NCBI GenBank assembly: GCA_946414395.1
Contig: CAMKOE010000016.1
Location: 1-49,459, forward strand
Direction of reading: 5' to 3'
Source: an uncultured Porphyromonadaceae bacterium
GTDB lineage: Bacteria; Bacteroidota; Bacteroidia; Bacteroidales; Muribaculaceae
DNA: 49,459 nucleotides
Shown here: piece by piece, positions 34,095-40,991 of the stretch
Numbering within the stretch: the first letter of the stretch is position 1
Layout of the letters: each line of letters starts with the position of its first letter
Translations under genes and position numbers: made by a program
Notes under the pieces: model-generated
The model's input: only the letters and a program-made list of their open reading frames with translations
The model's database searches: none
Told to the model about the DNA's origin: nothing

Positions 34095-35393
34095 ATGGCA
34101 AGTGTAAGATTTGAAACAAGCGTCAAGCAGACAGACCGCCCGGAACTGCAGGCGGTAGTAAGGTACGGCTACCCCGATAAACACCGTATAAGGTGCAAGA
34201 CCGGGTTATATGGATTCCGCGACTATTGGAGCGACAAGAAACAGACGCATAGCGTCAAACTGGTTAATCCACTATTCCGCGCCGAGGTTATAGAGGTAAA
34301 CGGGAAACTGGCCACGTTAAAGGCCAGGATAGAGGCCCAGGCAGCAGACACGCCAACAAACGAAATCAGCCGCGACTGGCTGGCTGCAATCATTGAAGAT
34401 GTATTGCACCCCGTCAAGGCAGAGAAAGAGCAACAGAGTGGCCCAAAAACGCTCATCCAGGCCGTTAGAGATTTCATAGACGCGGCACCCACAACGATAC
34501 GGCACAAAGGTAGGCCGATTTGCGCCGCCAGGCTCAATCACTACAATCAGGTATTAAAGAACCTGCAAGGTATGGGGGCAGACGGCGTGACCATTGAGGC
34601 AGCGGACAAGTCTTTTTATGATTCCTTTGTGCGTTATATGTACCGGGAAGGCTACAAGCAAAACACAATCGCCACCCGCGTCAAGTGTATTAAGTCGGTC
34701 ATTAACTCACTACCGATGGCCGAGCGCGTGGGGTGTGAATTCGTGGAGCCTAAGAAATGCGCCGCGGTCATGGAAGATATAGACAATATCGCACTAAACG
34801 AAAAGGAACTGCAAGCCCTGGCCGCTCTTGATCTGGCCGATAATCCCCACCTTGACCGGGTGCGTGACCAATTCTTATTGCTGGCCTGGACGGGGTGCCG
34901 TTATAGCGACCTGGGCAAGTTGTCCAGCAAATATATCATGAGTGACGATGGCGAAAGTTACTTTAGCCTGGAGCAACAAAAGACGGGCGCAAAGGTGGTA
35001 ATCCCTATATTGCCGCCGATTGTGCCGATACTGGAGAAATACAATTACCAGCCCCCAAAGCCTATCAGTAACCAGCGCTTTAATGACTATATCAAGGAAG
35101 TGGCCCAACTGGCCGACCTTGACGATGAAGTGGTAACCACTCACACCCAACAAGACAAAGGCGAATTCACACCGGGCCGAGTAGAAACGCGCCGCCCGAA
35201 ATGGCAAGCGGTAACCGCTCACACCGCCCGCCGCTCGTTTGCGACTAATATGTATAAGCGGGGATTCCCAACGCTGGCGATCATGGCTATTACTGGCCAC
35301 AAAACCGAGAAATCATTTTTAACCTACATCAAGGTAAGTGAGGCAGAGAACGCAGCACTATTAAAGCGTCAATTCATGGCACAATGGAAGTGA
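34095..35393 (+). CDS. Tyrosine recombinase/integrase
   Basis: 432 residues. The N-terminal part resembles the arm-binding and phage_int_SAM_5 domains of Bacteroidetes integrases (about 110-215, TLIQAVRDFIDAAPTTIRH to the NTIATRVKCIKSVI segment). The catalytic domain has Arg269 (AWTGCRYSDL), Lys296 (QQKTGAK), His376 and Arg379 (HTARRSFATNMYKRG), His402 (ITGHKT) and Tyr411 (FLTYIK), so all catalytic residues are present. It should excise and integrate the element at the AGAGTAC repeats. A -7 box TATCTTTG at 34055-34062 gives it its own promoter. The next gene overlaps its end. Confidence 0.95.
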   Translation: MASVRFETSVKQTDRPELQAVVRYGYPDKHRIRCKTGLYGFRDYWSDKKQTHSVKLVNPLFRAEVIEVNGKLATLKARIEAQAADTPTNEISRDWLAAIIEDVLHPVKAEKEQQSGPKTLIQAVRDFIDAAPTTIRHKGRPICAARLNHYNQVLKNLQGMGADGVTIEAADKSFYDSFVRYMYREGYKQNTIATRVKCIKSVINSLPMAERVGCEFVEPKKCAAVMEDIDNIALNEKELQALAALDLADNPHLDRVRDQFLLLAWTGCRYSDLGKLSSKYIMSDDGESYFSLEQQKTGAKVVIPILPPIVPILEKYNYQPPKPISNQRFNDYIKEVAQLADLDDEVVTTHTQQDKGEFTPGRVETRRPKWQAVTAHTARRSFATNMYKRGFPTLAIMAITGHKTEKSFLTYIKVSEAENAALLKRQFMAQWK

Positions 35394-35845
35394 AAATGGA
35401 GCGCGAAATTATTTGCATCATGGAACAATTAAATGAAAAATGGTTGCATCATGTATGCCCAGAGGCAGACCGTTTGGGGTGCATTATCGGCGTTAGCGGT
35501 GACTGCATGAATAGCGACCACGCACCTATCCGCATTAAAGACGGTAGCGACATCGCACTTAAAAGAATTGCCGTTGAGGATTTACTGCATAGTGGTAAAT
35601 ACATCAATAAGGCAGTAGTTATAACTATCGAGGGGGTGCCAGTGCCACTTGTAAAAGAGTTTACGGGGTGTCGGCTATATGCCCCCATGGTTACGGAGGC
35701 CAACGCGTTTGAGGCCTTTAGATGCGGGAAACTGACCGCACAAGAGTTTGCATCATTTAAGTACTACAACCCAACCGAAACGACTTTTAAGATTGAGGCA
35801 TCCAAAATTCTTCTTGCCTTTGAGGTTGAGGACGTATTAAATTAA
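35384..35845 (+). CDS. Unknown element protein
   Basis: 153 residues from ATG 35384, overlapping the integrase stop by ten bases; ATG 35396 is an alternative. Mixed alpha/beta composition with no membrane segment. Features include GCIIGVSGDCMNSDHAPIRIKDGSDIALKRIAVEDLLHSGKYINKAVVITIEGVPVPLVKEFTGCRLYAPM, which suggests a small beta-rich domain. I do not recognise a family. The overlap indicates co-expression with the integrase; an accessory role in recombination or replication is possible but not shown. Confidence 0.7.
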   Translation: MEVKMEREIICIMEQLNEKWLHHVCPEADRLGCIIGVSGDCMNSDHAPIRIKDGSDIALKRIAVEDLLHSGKYINKAVVITIEGVPVPLVKEFTGCRLYAPMVTEANAFEAFRCGKLTAQEFASFKYYNPTETTFKIEASKILLAFEVEDVLN

Positions 35846-35859
35846 GACCTGAAATCACG

Positions 35860-36546
35860 ATGACAACACAAGAAATATTATTGCTATTAAGAAGAATTCA
35901 CGAATTAACATCTTTTTGTCGTGAAGAACCCGAATGGAACCTATCGAATGAGGATTATATCGAAATATATAATGCACTGATATTCGATAGTAATTGCGTG
36001 GATTATCTATCGCAGGGCGAAAAGGTTAGACCCGTTGCTATGTTATTGCGCGAATCTTTGAAGGAGTTCCTGGATTGCACGACTGAATTATTGGACAAAG
36101 TAAAAACACAAGATTACGATGACGTTAAAAACCAAGGGTTGTATATGTTTGATACGATTGTGGATTATAGCGAGAAGTGGATTATCTGGATAGACCAGTA
36201 TTTCCCACCAGTTAAGGCGGCTACACATCAAAAAAACAAGTCAAAGAGCAAAGCCGCGGCGCGGCTGCAATCCCAGGAACTGCAAGAAGTAAAATCAAAA
36301 CTTATCGAGGCTGGCATTATCGCCGGGGGCCAATGGCAGGGATCACACGCCGAATTTGGTTGCTTGGTTGTAGAATTGTTTGAGCAAAAAGGGGTGGCGC
36401 ATTATGGCGGCAGGGCCTGGAAGGATTGCGCAATGTGGGCAGGGTATAGCGATGACACCGAGAAAGCGCGCAAGGCCATAGAGGCAAACCCCAACACACG
36501 CGGGCCGATCGCCGACAAGATAAGGACGATATGTAAGACCCGGTAA
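35860..36546 (+). CDS. Unknown element protein with a C-terminal conserved module
   Basis: 228 residues. The N-terminal 120 are helical and acidic. A Lys/Ala-rich hinge (KNKSKSKAAARLQSQELQEVKSK) leads to a C-terminal segment, IIAGGQWQGSHAEFGCLVVELFEQKGVAHYGGRAWKDCAMWAGYSDDTEKARKAIEANP, which looks like a small winged or helical DNA-associated module that I associate with Bacteroidetes mobile elements, though I cannot name it. It begins 14 bases after the previous gene, so the two share a transcript with the integrase. Function unknown. Confidence 0.7.
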   Translation: MTTQEILLLLRRIHELTSFCREEPEWNLSNEDYIEIYNALIFDSNCVDYLSQGEKVRPVAMLLRESLKEFLDCTTELLDKVKTQDYDDVKNQGLYMFDTIVDYSEKWIIWIDQYFPPVKAATHQKNKSKSKAAARLQSQELQEVKSKLIEAGIIAGGQWQGSHAEFGCLVVELFEQKGVAHYGGRAWKDCAMWAGYSDDTEKARKAIEANPNTRGPIADKIRTICKTR

Positions 36547-36612
36547 TAGGCACAAATAGGCAGATGTAGGCAGCGCGCCAAGAATCGCCAAAGCCGTCAT
36601 ATAACACCGCAA

Positions 36613-36642
36613 TACCTTTGCCGCTGACAACGATGTTAGCGG
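36613..36642 (+). promoter_or_regulatory. -7 box followed by a leader hairpin before the excisionase-like gene
   Basis: TACCTTTG at 36613-36620 would start transcription at about 36627, inside a hairpin formed by CCGCTGACA (36621-36629) and TGTTAGCGG (36634-36642, one G-T pair), followed by CATTTTTC. Transcripts arriving from the integrase side would meet a terminator-like structure, whereas those starting here would lose half of the stem. Confidence 0.45.
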
Positions 36643-36681
36643 CATTTTTCACGCCGCGGCGGGAAGTGTTATTAAAACAAT

Positions 36682-36975
36682 ATGACAGAGCGAGTGACAA
36701 AGCAGATAGTCATGGACTATGACGATTTTACGCGAGTATTGGAAGAGTTCGCCGACAAGGTAGCGAACAAGGTTAAGGCCGCGGCCCCTGCACCAGCGGG
36801 CACCGATGGCCAGGAATTGATGACCGCAAAGGAAGTGCGGGCCATGATTGGAGTTACCGACAAGACCCTGCACGTTTGGGATAAGACGGGATTCTTGCCG
36901 CGCGTTAGGATCGGCGGCGTGGTACGCTATCGCCGGGCAGATGTTGAACGGGTGGCCCAGGTCAAGGGCAGATAA
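36682..36975 (+). CDS. Excisionase-like HTH protein (MerR-type HTH_17)
   Basis: 97 residues. The N-terminal 40 include a short helix (DDFTRVLEEFADKVANKVKAA). Residues 45-95 are an HTH_17/MerR-type domain: LMTAKEVRAMIGVTDKTLHVWDKTGFLPRVRIGGVVRYRRADVERVAQ. Such small proteins act as excisionases (directionality factors) or as regulators of element genes. The position between the integrase group and the DUF3987 gene is the usual one in Bacteroidetes elements. It has its own -7 box at 36613-36620. The next gene starts 16 bases downstream. Confidence 0.85.
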   Translation: MTERVTKQIVMDYDDFTRVLEEFADKVANKVKAAAPAPAGTDGQELMTAKEVRAMIGVTDKTLHVWDKTGFLPRVRIGGVVRYRRADVERVAQVKGR

Positions 36976-36991
36976 CGAGAGGGCAGGTTAT

Positions 36992-38342
36992 ATGAACGAA
37001 CCGAAAAATGAAGGCCAGGCGCGGCCATTAGGTAGGCCGGTAGGTATGCCGCCCAGGGTGTTAATTCATAGTGCGCTACAAGAGCAACCACGCCAGGAAT
37101 GGAAACCAACTGGCACAGAAACCCCGCAAGAGGATTTAAAGGAGTTTCCGGTATGGGGATTGCCAAAGGATTTGCAGACGGTTATAGAAACGGTGGCAGA
37201 CGGTTACAGATGTAGTCCAAGCATACCGGCGGCGGCGATATTCAGCGCAGCGGGTACCGCCATAGGTAAGACCGTCAAGGGCAAATTTGGTAACTATGTG
37301 AACTATCCCGCTAACTGGTTTGTCATTGTTGGCAAGGCTTCAAGCGGCAAGACCGGCGCGGGGGAGTGGGTGTATAAGCCATTAATGGACTATGAGGAAA
37401 AATCATACATGGACTATTGCACTGCCCGCGATGAATACAACCAGCAGCCGAAAGACCAACGAGGGGAACCACCGCGGCGGCAGTCCAGGATAGAAGGATT
37501 AATGACAGATGAAAAGTTACTGCACAAGTTGGCAGAGAATGGCGGCGCGCTATGCTGGAAACATGGCGAGTTAGAGGCCCTATTTGGCGGCATGGGCAGA
37601 TATTCCAAAGGCGGCGCGGGTATGATCGTGGGTTGCCTGGAGGATATATTTTCACACACAACGCTCCAGCGCGACACGCTAAGCGGTAACACGATATTTG
37701 TCAAGGAACCCGCTCTTAACATATTCTCAACCACCCAGCCGATCAAGTTAAAGCAGTTAATGGCGCAATACGTCAAGGGCCGCGGCGGGTACTTTGAGCG
37801 GTTTTTTATTTGTTCATGTTGAGAAACGAAAAGGCTGCAAGGAACCCGGCATAATAGGCGATGACGTTAGACGGGTATGGCATGAACATATAGACCGCCT
37901 ATTGCGTTTAGAACACTTTGAAATGACAGAGAACGCCCAGGCCCAGGAATTGCACCGGGCGGCGGTTGAGCGGTGGGAAGAGAGAGGCGATACGTTAGAC
38001 GAAAATGGCAGCGATGATGACTTTGACGATGTAAAGAGTTCAATATATTACAAAGCAAATTACCACCTTTGCCGAATGGCGATGACCGCCGCCGTCCTGA
38101 ACGGAGATCGCATTATTTCCGCGCCCGTTATACGGTACGCCATAGACGTAACAAATTACCTGGTGGCAAACCAACTTTATTTTTTGAACGTGGTAGTTCG
38201 TGACGATAGGCAGCGCGGCCAGTCGGTGGGCATGAAGGAAGTTTGCCAGTATCTTGTACAGAGAGGCAAGAGGCAGATAGAGATCGCCAATTTCTTAGGC
38301 GTGGAGCGGCAGACGGTACACGGTTATTTGAAAACAGATTAG
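36992..38342 (+). pseudogene. DUF3987 primase/helicase-like replication protein, frameshifted
   Basis: From ATG 36992 the first frame includes WGLPKDLQTVIETVADGYRCSPSIPAAAIFSAAGTAIG, a Walker A (GKASSGKT, about residues 114-121) and ALNIFSTTQPIKLKQLMAQYVKGRGGYFERF, matching DUF3987 (an ATPase found beside integrases). At the T6 run 37801-37806 the frame fails; removing one T gives FERFLFVHVEKRKG and continues through RMAMTAAVLNGDRIISAPVIRYAIDVTNYL to a C-terminal HTH (RQIEIANFLGVERQTVHGYLK). The restored protein has about 449 residues. It probably drives replication of the excised circle; iteron-like repeats follow the stop directly. Confidence 0.75.
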
Positions 38343-38343
38343 A

Positions 38344-38431
38344 CCTTACACCCTTACAAGAAATACTATTTATTTGATTGATTATTAGTAAGATAAATAC
38401 AAAAACATGTAAGGTTGTAAGGTAGTAAGGT
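38344..38431. repeat. Iteron-like cluster, candidate replication origin of the element
   Basis: Three direct 8-base units TGTAAGGT, TGTAAGGT, AGTAAGGT occupy 38408-38431. Two units in the opposite orientation (CCTTACA at 38344-38350 and 38352-38358) lie on the other side of an AT-rich stretch (38359-38407). The cluster begins right after the stop of the replication-type gene. Confidence 0.6.
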
Positions 38432-38537
38432 ACACAAAACAAAAGGGGGCATGGTTTTTTGAGGGCGGCGAGTGGCCGGTAAACCGCCGTCCTGTCATTG
38501 GAACAATAAAAGTTAAAATCGGGAGGAATTTTGCGCA

Positions 38538-38569
38538 TTTGCAGGTGTAACGAATAAACACTACCTTTG
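38538..38569 (+). promoter_or_regulatory. Consensus promoter at the right end of the element
   Basis: TTTG at 38538-38541, exactly 20 bases, TACCTTTG at 38562-38569, as strong on paper as the tRNA-Lys promoter. It points toward the right repeat; in an excised circle it would point at the integrase gene. Confidence 0.75.
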
Positions 38570-38575
38570 CAGACG

Positions 38576-38648
38576 AAACACCCGCCATGAGGGTATTTCA
38601 TTTTTCGGTAGGCTGGCGCGCCAGGGAGTGGCCCGCCGGTCTTTTTTT
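38576..38648 (+). ncRNA. Short right-end transcript (small RNA or 5' leader)
   Basis: The expected transcript from the 38538-38569 promoter is GC-rich and can fold around the palindrome CTGGCGCGCCAG, ending in a run of seven T (38642-38648), like a terminator. It also contains an ATG at 38587 that opens a 30-codon frame ending MRVFHFSVGW... to HY, past the right repeat. It may therefore be a small RNA, a leader peptide or an attenuated leader for the integrase in the circular form. Confidence 0.4.
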
Positions 38649-38650
38649 AG

Positions 38651-38674
38651 AAAAGAGTACAAAAAGAGTACATT
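38651..38674 (+). repeat. Right attachment-type direct repeat of the integrated element
   Basis: Identical to 34016-34039 over 24 bases; flanks differ on both sides, which fits a recombination core duplicated on integration. Confidence 0.75.
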
Positions 38675-38763
38675 ATTAAGTGTTTGAATTTATAACTATT
38701 TGATAATAAGCGTTAGGTTGTGATTCGCATGGAACTCAATCCATGTCGTTGCATTAAGCAAAG

Positions 38764-38803
38764 AAGGAGGGCGCTTGCTGGATGTTTTGCAAGCGCCCTC
38801 CTT
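38764..38803 (-). terminator. Terminator of the CotH-dockerin gene
   Basis: A perfect 15-bp inverted repeat (38764-38778 with 38789-38803) lies 41 bases beyond the stop of the minus-strand gene. The following bases on that strand are T-rich (CTTCTTTGCTT). Confidence 0.7.
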
Positions 38804-38843
38804 GGATATTTCGGGATTATTTTTCCTGCGGATTCAGTAGTCT

Positions 38844-40580
38844 TTAACCCAGGATGATGGCGAGTACCTCGTTGATGTCGTTGATGTTGACCTCCCCATT
38901 GGCGTCAACGTCGGGATTGGGATAGGCGTCGGTGTTTCCACTCAGGATGACGTCGATCAGGGCATTGACGTCGGCGATATTGACCTCGCCGTTACCGTCA
39001 ACGTCGCCCTTGATGTAATGAGGCTCGTCGCGGTTGAACACATAATTGTCGAGGTATTCCATGCGCTGGCGGATCCAGTCCTCGACCTTGTCCATCTCGG
39101 CGCTCAGGTCGAGTTTCTTGCGTGCCAGGTCGGTATCACGGCTCCAGCGGTTCTCTTCACGGGTAGCAGCGCCGCAGTTCTCGAGTTCATCGACTGCCGA
39201 GCGGTAGCGGTTCACCAGACTGTCGGTGTTGAAGACGGTCTTGCGCAGTTCCCAGTAGCGGTTAATCACCTCGTCGCGGTAACTGGGCACCTCCATCATG
39301 TTGTACATGGGCAGATGGTTGATCCACTCGTTGGGATGGCGTGTGGGCTTGACTTGCTCGGGCTCATTCCTGTTGGGGGCGTAGTTTTGGCCTAGGCAGA
39401 TGTCCAAGTCCCAGGGCACCATCGTCAGGCGGTTGTTGTCCTCGGTGTCATAGCAGGCATAGTATATGTTCTTGCTCTCGTTGTCAAGTGCTTGAATGGC
39501 GACGATGAAGAGGTAATAGTCCTGCATGATGGGAATGTCAAAGAAGTATTGCATGCTGTCCTCGCATGCCTCGAGGTTGTAGTTAGAGCGGTTGGCAAAC
39601 CAGATTGCATCTTCCATGGCCGTCCACTTGACGCGGTTGATCTCGTCACGGTCGGGATATTTCAGTTCGATACCGTCCCAGATGGTGGCACCGGTAGCAC
39701 GGGGCTCGGGATCGCTCATGGTTACCGTGCGGGTCCAGGCATAGGTCTTCCAGATCTGTCCGTGGAAGATGACCTTGTTGTTCTCGTCGATCTCGTATCT
39801 CTTCAACTTGAGTTGCTTGCGGTCGATGGGCTCACACATGTTGTAGATGCCGCGGTACTCGCCATTGAGTATCACCTCTACCATGGTGCCGCGGGAACCG
39901 TTGCGCGCGTTGGGCAGTGAATCGGCATACCAGGGACGGCGTGCCATGTCCAGCCACAGGTCGGTGCTCACGCGGTTGCGCACGCGCAGGAAGTCCATCT
40001 GTCCGGCGTCGAGAATCCAACTGTTGTCGTTGCGAAGGCCGAAGAAACGATGATCCTCCTTGGTGCTGTCCTCGGCGTTGATGAACTTGATGTGGTAATT
40101 TCTCTTGTTCTTGCCTGCGAGGTTGGTCGCGCCGCCGCGCCACTTGACCTTGGCCGACAATTGGCCTGTGCTGGCCGAGTCGGGCTCGTTGACAACGACA
40201 GTGCCATAGCGGTACTTGTTGCTGAAGGTGCCGTTCAACTCGACGATGGGAAGCCAAGTGAAAGTGATGTTGCCGGTAATCAGGCTGTCGCCCATATATG
40301 CGGTCAGGACATAGTCCTTGCCTCCTGATATGCCCTCAAACGTGTACTCTTCTCCATTGTCAATGACATTGCCGTCGATGGCAACGTTTGACCACTCAGT
40401 GTCAAAATTCACGGTAGCAGTCAGGTCGTTACCGAAGTGAATCTGTGGAATGCTGCACAGCCACATGTTATTCAGCGTGTCCTGAACTGCGCGGTGGCCA
40501 CCGATGCTGAATGACTGGGACCAGGCGGCAGTGCTGCACGTCAGCATCAGTGATAAAATGAAAAGAAATCTGATTTTCAT
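38844..40580 (-). CDS. Secreted CotH-kinase-family protein with C-terminal dockerin type I domain
   Basis: 578 residues. MKIRFLFILSLMLTCSTAAWSQ is a signal peptide. A beta-rich N-terminal region precedes the CotH domain (about 150-480): VKWRGGATNLAGKNKRNYHIKF, FGLRNDNSWILDAGQMDFLRVRNRVSTDLWLDM, VEVILNGEYRGIYNMCEPIDRKQLKL, and LTMVPWDLDICLGQNY with the metal-binding D. Residues of about 520-578 are two dockerin-type calcium repeats (GDVDGNGEVNIADVNALIDVIL and PDVDANGEVNINDINEVLAIIL). CotH proteins are atypical kinases in Bacillus spores; the target here is unknown. A minus-strand -7 box (TATCTTTG, 40632-40625) precedes the gene. Confidence 0.9.
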   Translation of the reverse strand: MKIRFLFILSLMLTCSTAAWSQSFSIGGHRAVQDTLNNMWLCSIPQIHFGNDLTATVNFDTEWSNVAIDGNVIDNGEEYTFEGISGGKDYVLTAYMGDSLITGNITFTWLPIVELNGTFSNKYRYGTVVVNEPDSASTGQLSAKVKWRGGATNLAGKNKRNYHIKFINAEDSTKEDHRFFGLRNDNSWILDAGQMDFLRVRNRVSTDLWLDMARRPWYADSLPNARNGSRGTMVEVILNGEYRGIYNMCEPIDRKQLKLKRYEIDENNKVIFHGQIWKTYAWTRTVTMSDPEPRATGATIWDGIELKYPDRDEINRVKWTAMEDAIWFANRSNYNLEACEDSMQYFFDIPIMQDYYLFIVAIQALDNESKNIYYACYDTEDNNRLTMVPWDLDICLGQNYAPNRNEPEQVKPTRHPNEWINHLPMYNMMEVPSYRDEVINRYWELRKTVFNTDSLVNRYRSAVDELENCGAATREENRWSRDTDLARKKLDLSAEMDKVEDWIRQRMEYLDNYVFNRDEPHYIKGDVDGNGEVNIADVNALIDVILSGNTDAYPNPDVDANGEVNINDINEVLAIILG

Positions 40581-40991
40581 ATTTACTTATAAACGCAAAT
40601 GTAATGTTGATATTTGTACGGCTGCAAAGATAGTAAAAAACTTAATATGCGAAGACTTGGATGTTACTATTTTCGGTGATTATTGGTTTAAAATACCCAT
40701 TTTAACTAGTGAAAAAGCCCAGTAAACGGCTGGAATTTCGCCCGAGCGCGGTGTTTACCCTGATGCCGGGACTTGAAACCGTTTGCCTTGAGACTATTAG
40801 GAGTAGGCGGTCGTGTCGTCGGTTCAAGCAAGGTGCGGACTCGTTGCGGCCTGAAACTCCAGCAACTGCAGCCGACGTTGAATCACGAAAAAAAATATGG
40901 AGATTTTTTTGGTTTTTTTTATGTGACATAAAGCAAAAATGAAGTAACTTTGCTTTCTCATTTCACTCAATTTGAAAATCACTCGATAGCA
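40581..40991. other. Intergenic region with ncRNA candidate and nnrD promoter
   Basis: It contains the CotH -7 box (40632-40625, minus), a rod-shaped RNA candidate (40730-40862) and the nnrD -7 box TAACTTTG (40945-40952). ORFs of 70-80 codons on both strands overlap the RNA candidate and are not credible proteins. Confidence 0.55.
40730..40862 (+). ncRNA. Rod-shaped structured RNA candidate (6S-like architecture)
   Basis: CTGGAATTTC (40730-40739) pairs with GAAACTCCAG (40853-40862, one mismatch). Inside, GCC-CGAG-CGC pairs in register with GCG-CTCG-GGC segments. Further in, CTTGAAACCG (40772-40781) pairs with CGGTTCAAG (40820-40828, one bulged A), and the tip has GCCT/AGGC. The result is a long imperfect hairpin with large internal loops, the architecture of 6S RNA. 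Orientation is inferred; the complement could also fold. T-runs follow at about 40904-40920. Confidence 0.45.

Larger units (their letters stand above)
34016..38674 (+). mobile_element. Compact integrated element (tyrosine integrase, DUF3987), about 4.66 kb
   Basis: Bounded by the 24-base direct repeats at 34016-34039 and 38651-38674. Gene order is integrase, two unknown genes, excisionase-like HTH protein, DUF3987 primase/helicase-like protein, iteron-like cluster, and a strong promoter with a short transcript. Genes are all on the plus strand, more AT-rich than the surroundings, with different codon use (more ATA, AGG, TTA). No relaxase, capsid or terminase is seen, so it would need a helper to transfer. 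Similar minimal int-DUF3987 elements are common in Bacteroidales; the class name is not settled. Confidence 0.8.
38343..38843. other. Element right end and junction with the chromosome
   Basis: No gene-sized ORF. It holds the iteron-like cluster (38344-38431), a GGCGG/CCGCC hairpin near 38462-38491, a consensus promoter (38538-38569), a short transcript candidate (38576-38648), the right 24-base repeat (38651-38674) and the hairpin of the CotH gene (38764-38803). Confidence 0.65.

Noticed and set aside
37800-37810. Programmed -1 frameshift at the T6 run of the DUF3987 gene
   Set aside because: The shift needed is +1 (or loss of one T); the heptamer is not in the X-XXY-YYZ register of the zero frame, so an indel is simpler.
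38580-38680. A duplicated tRNA-Lys 3' end at the right boundary of the element
   Set aside because: No stretch matches the T-arm or acceptor of 33831-33903; only the 24-base AGAGTAC-type repeat is shared.
40709-40942. Small ORFs of 70-80 codons on both strands of 40702-40942
   Set aside because: They overlap the structured RNA candidate, have Arg/Ser/Pro-rich unlikely composition, and the nnrD promoter lies in their end.
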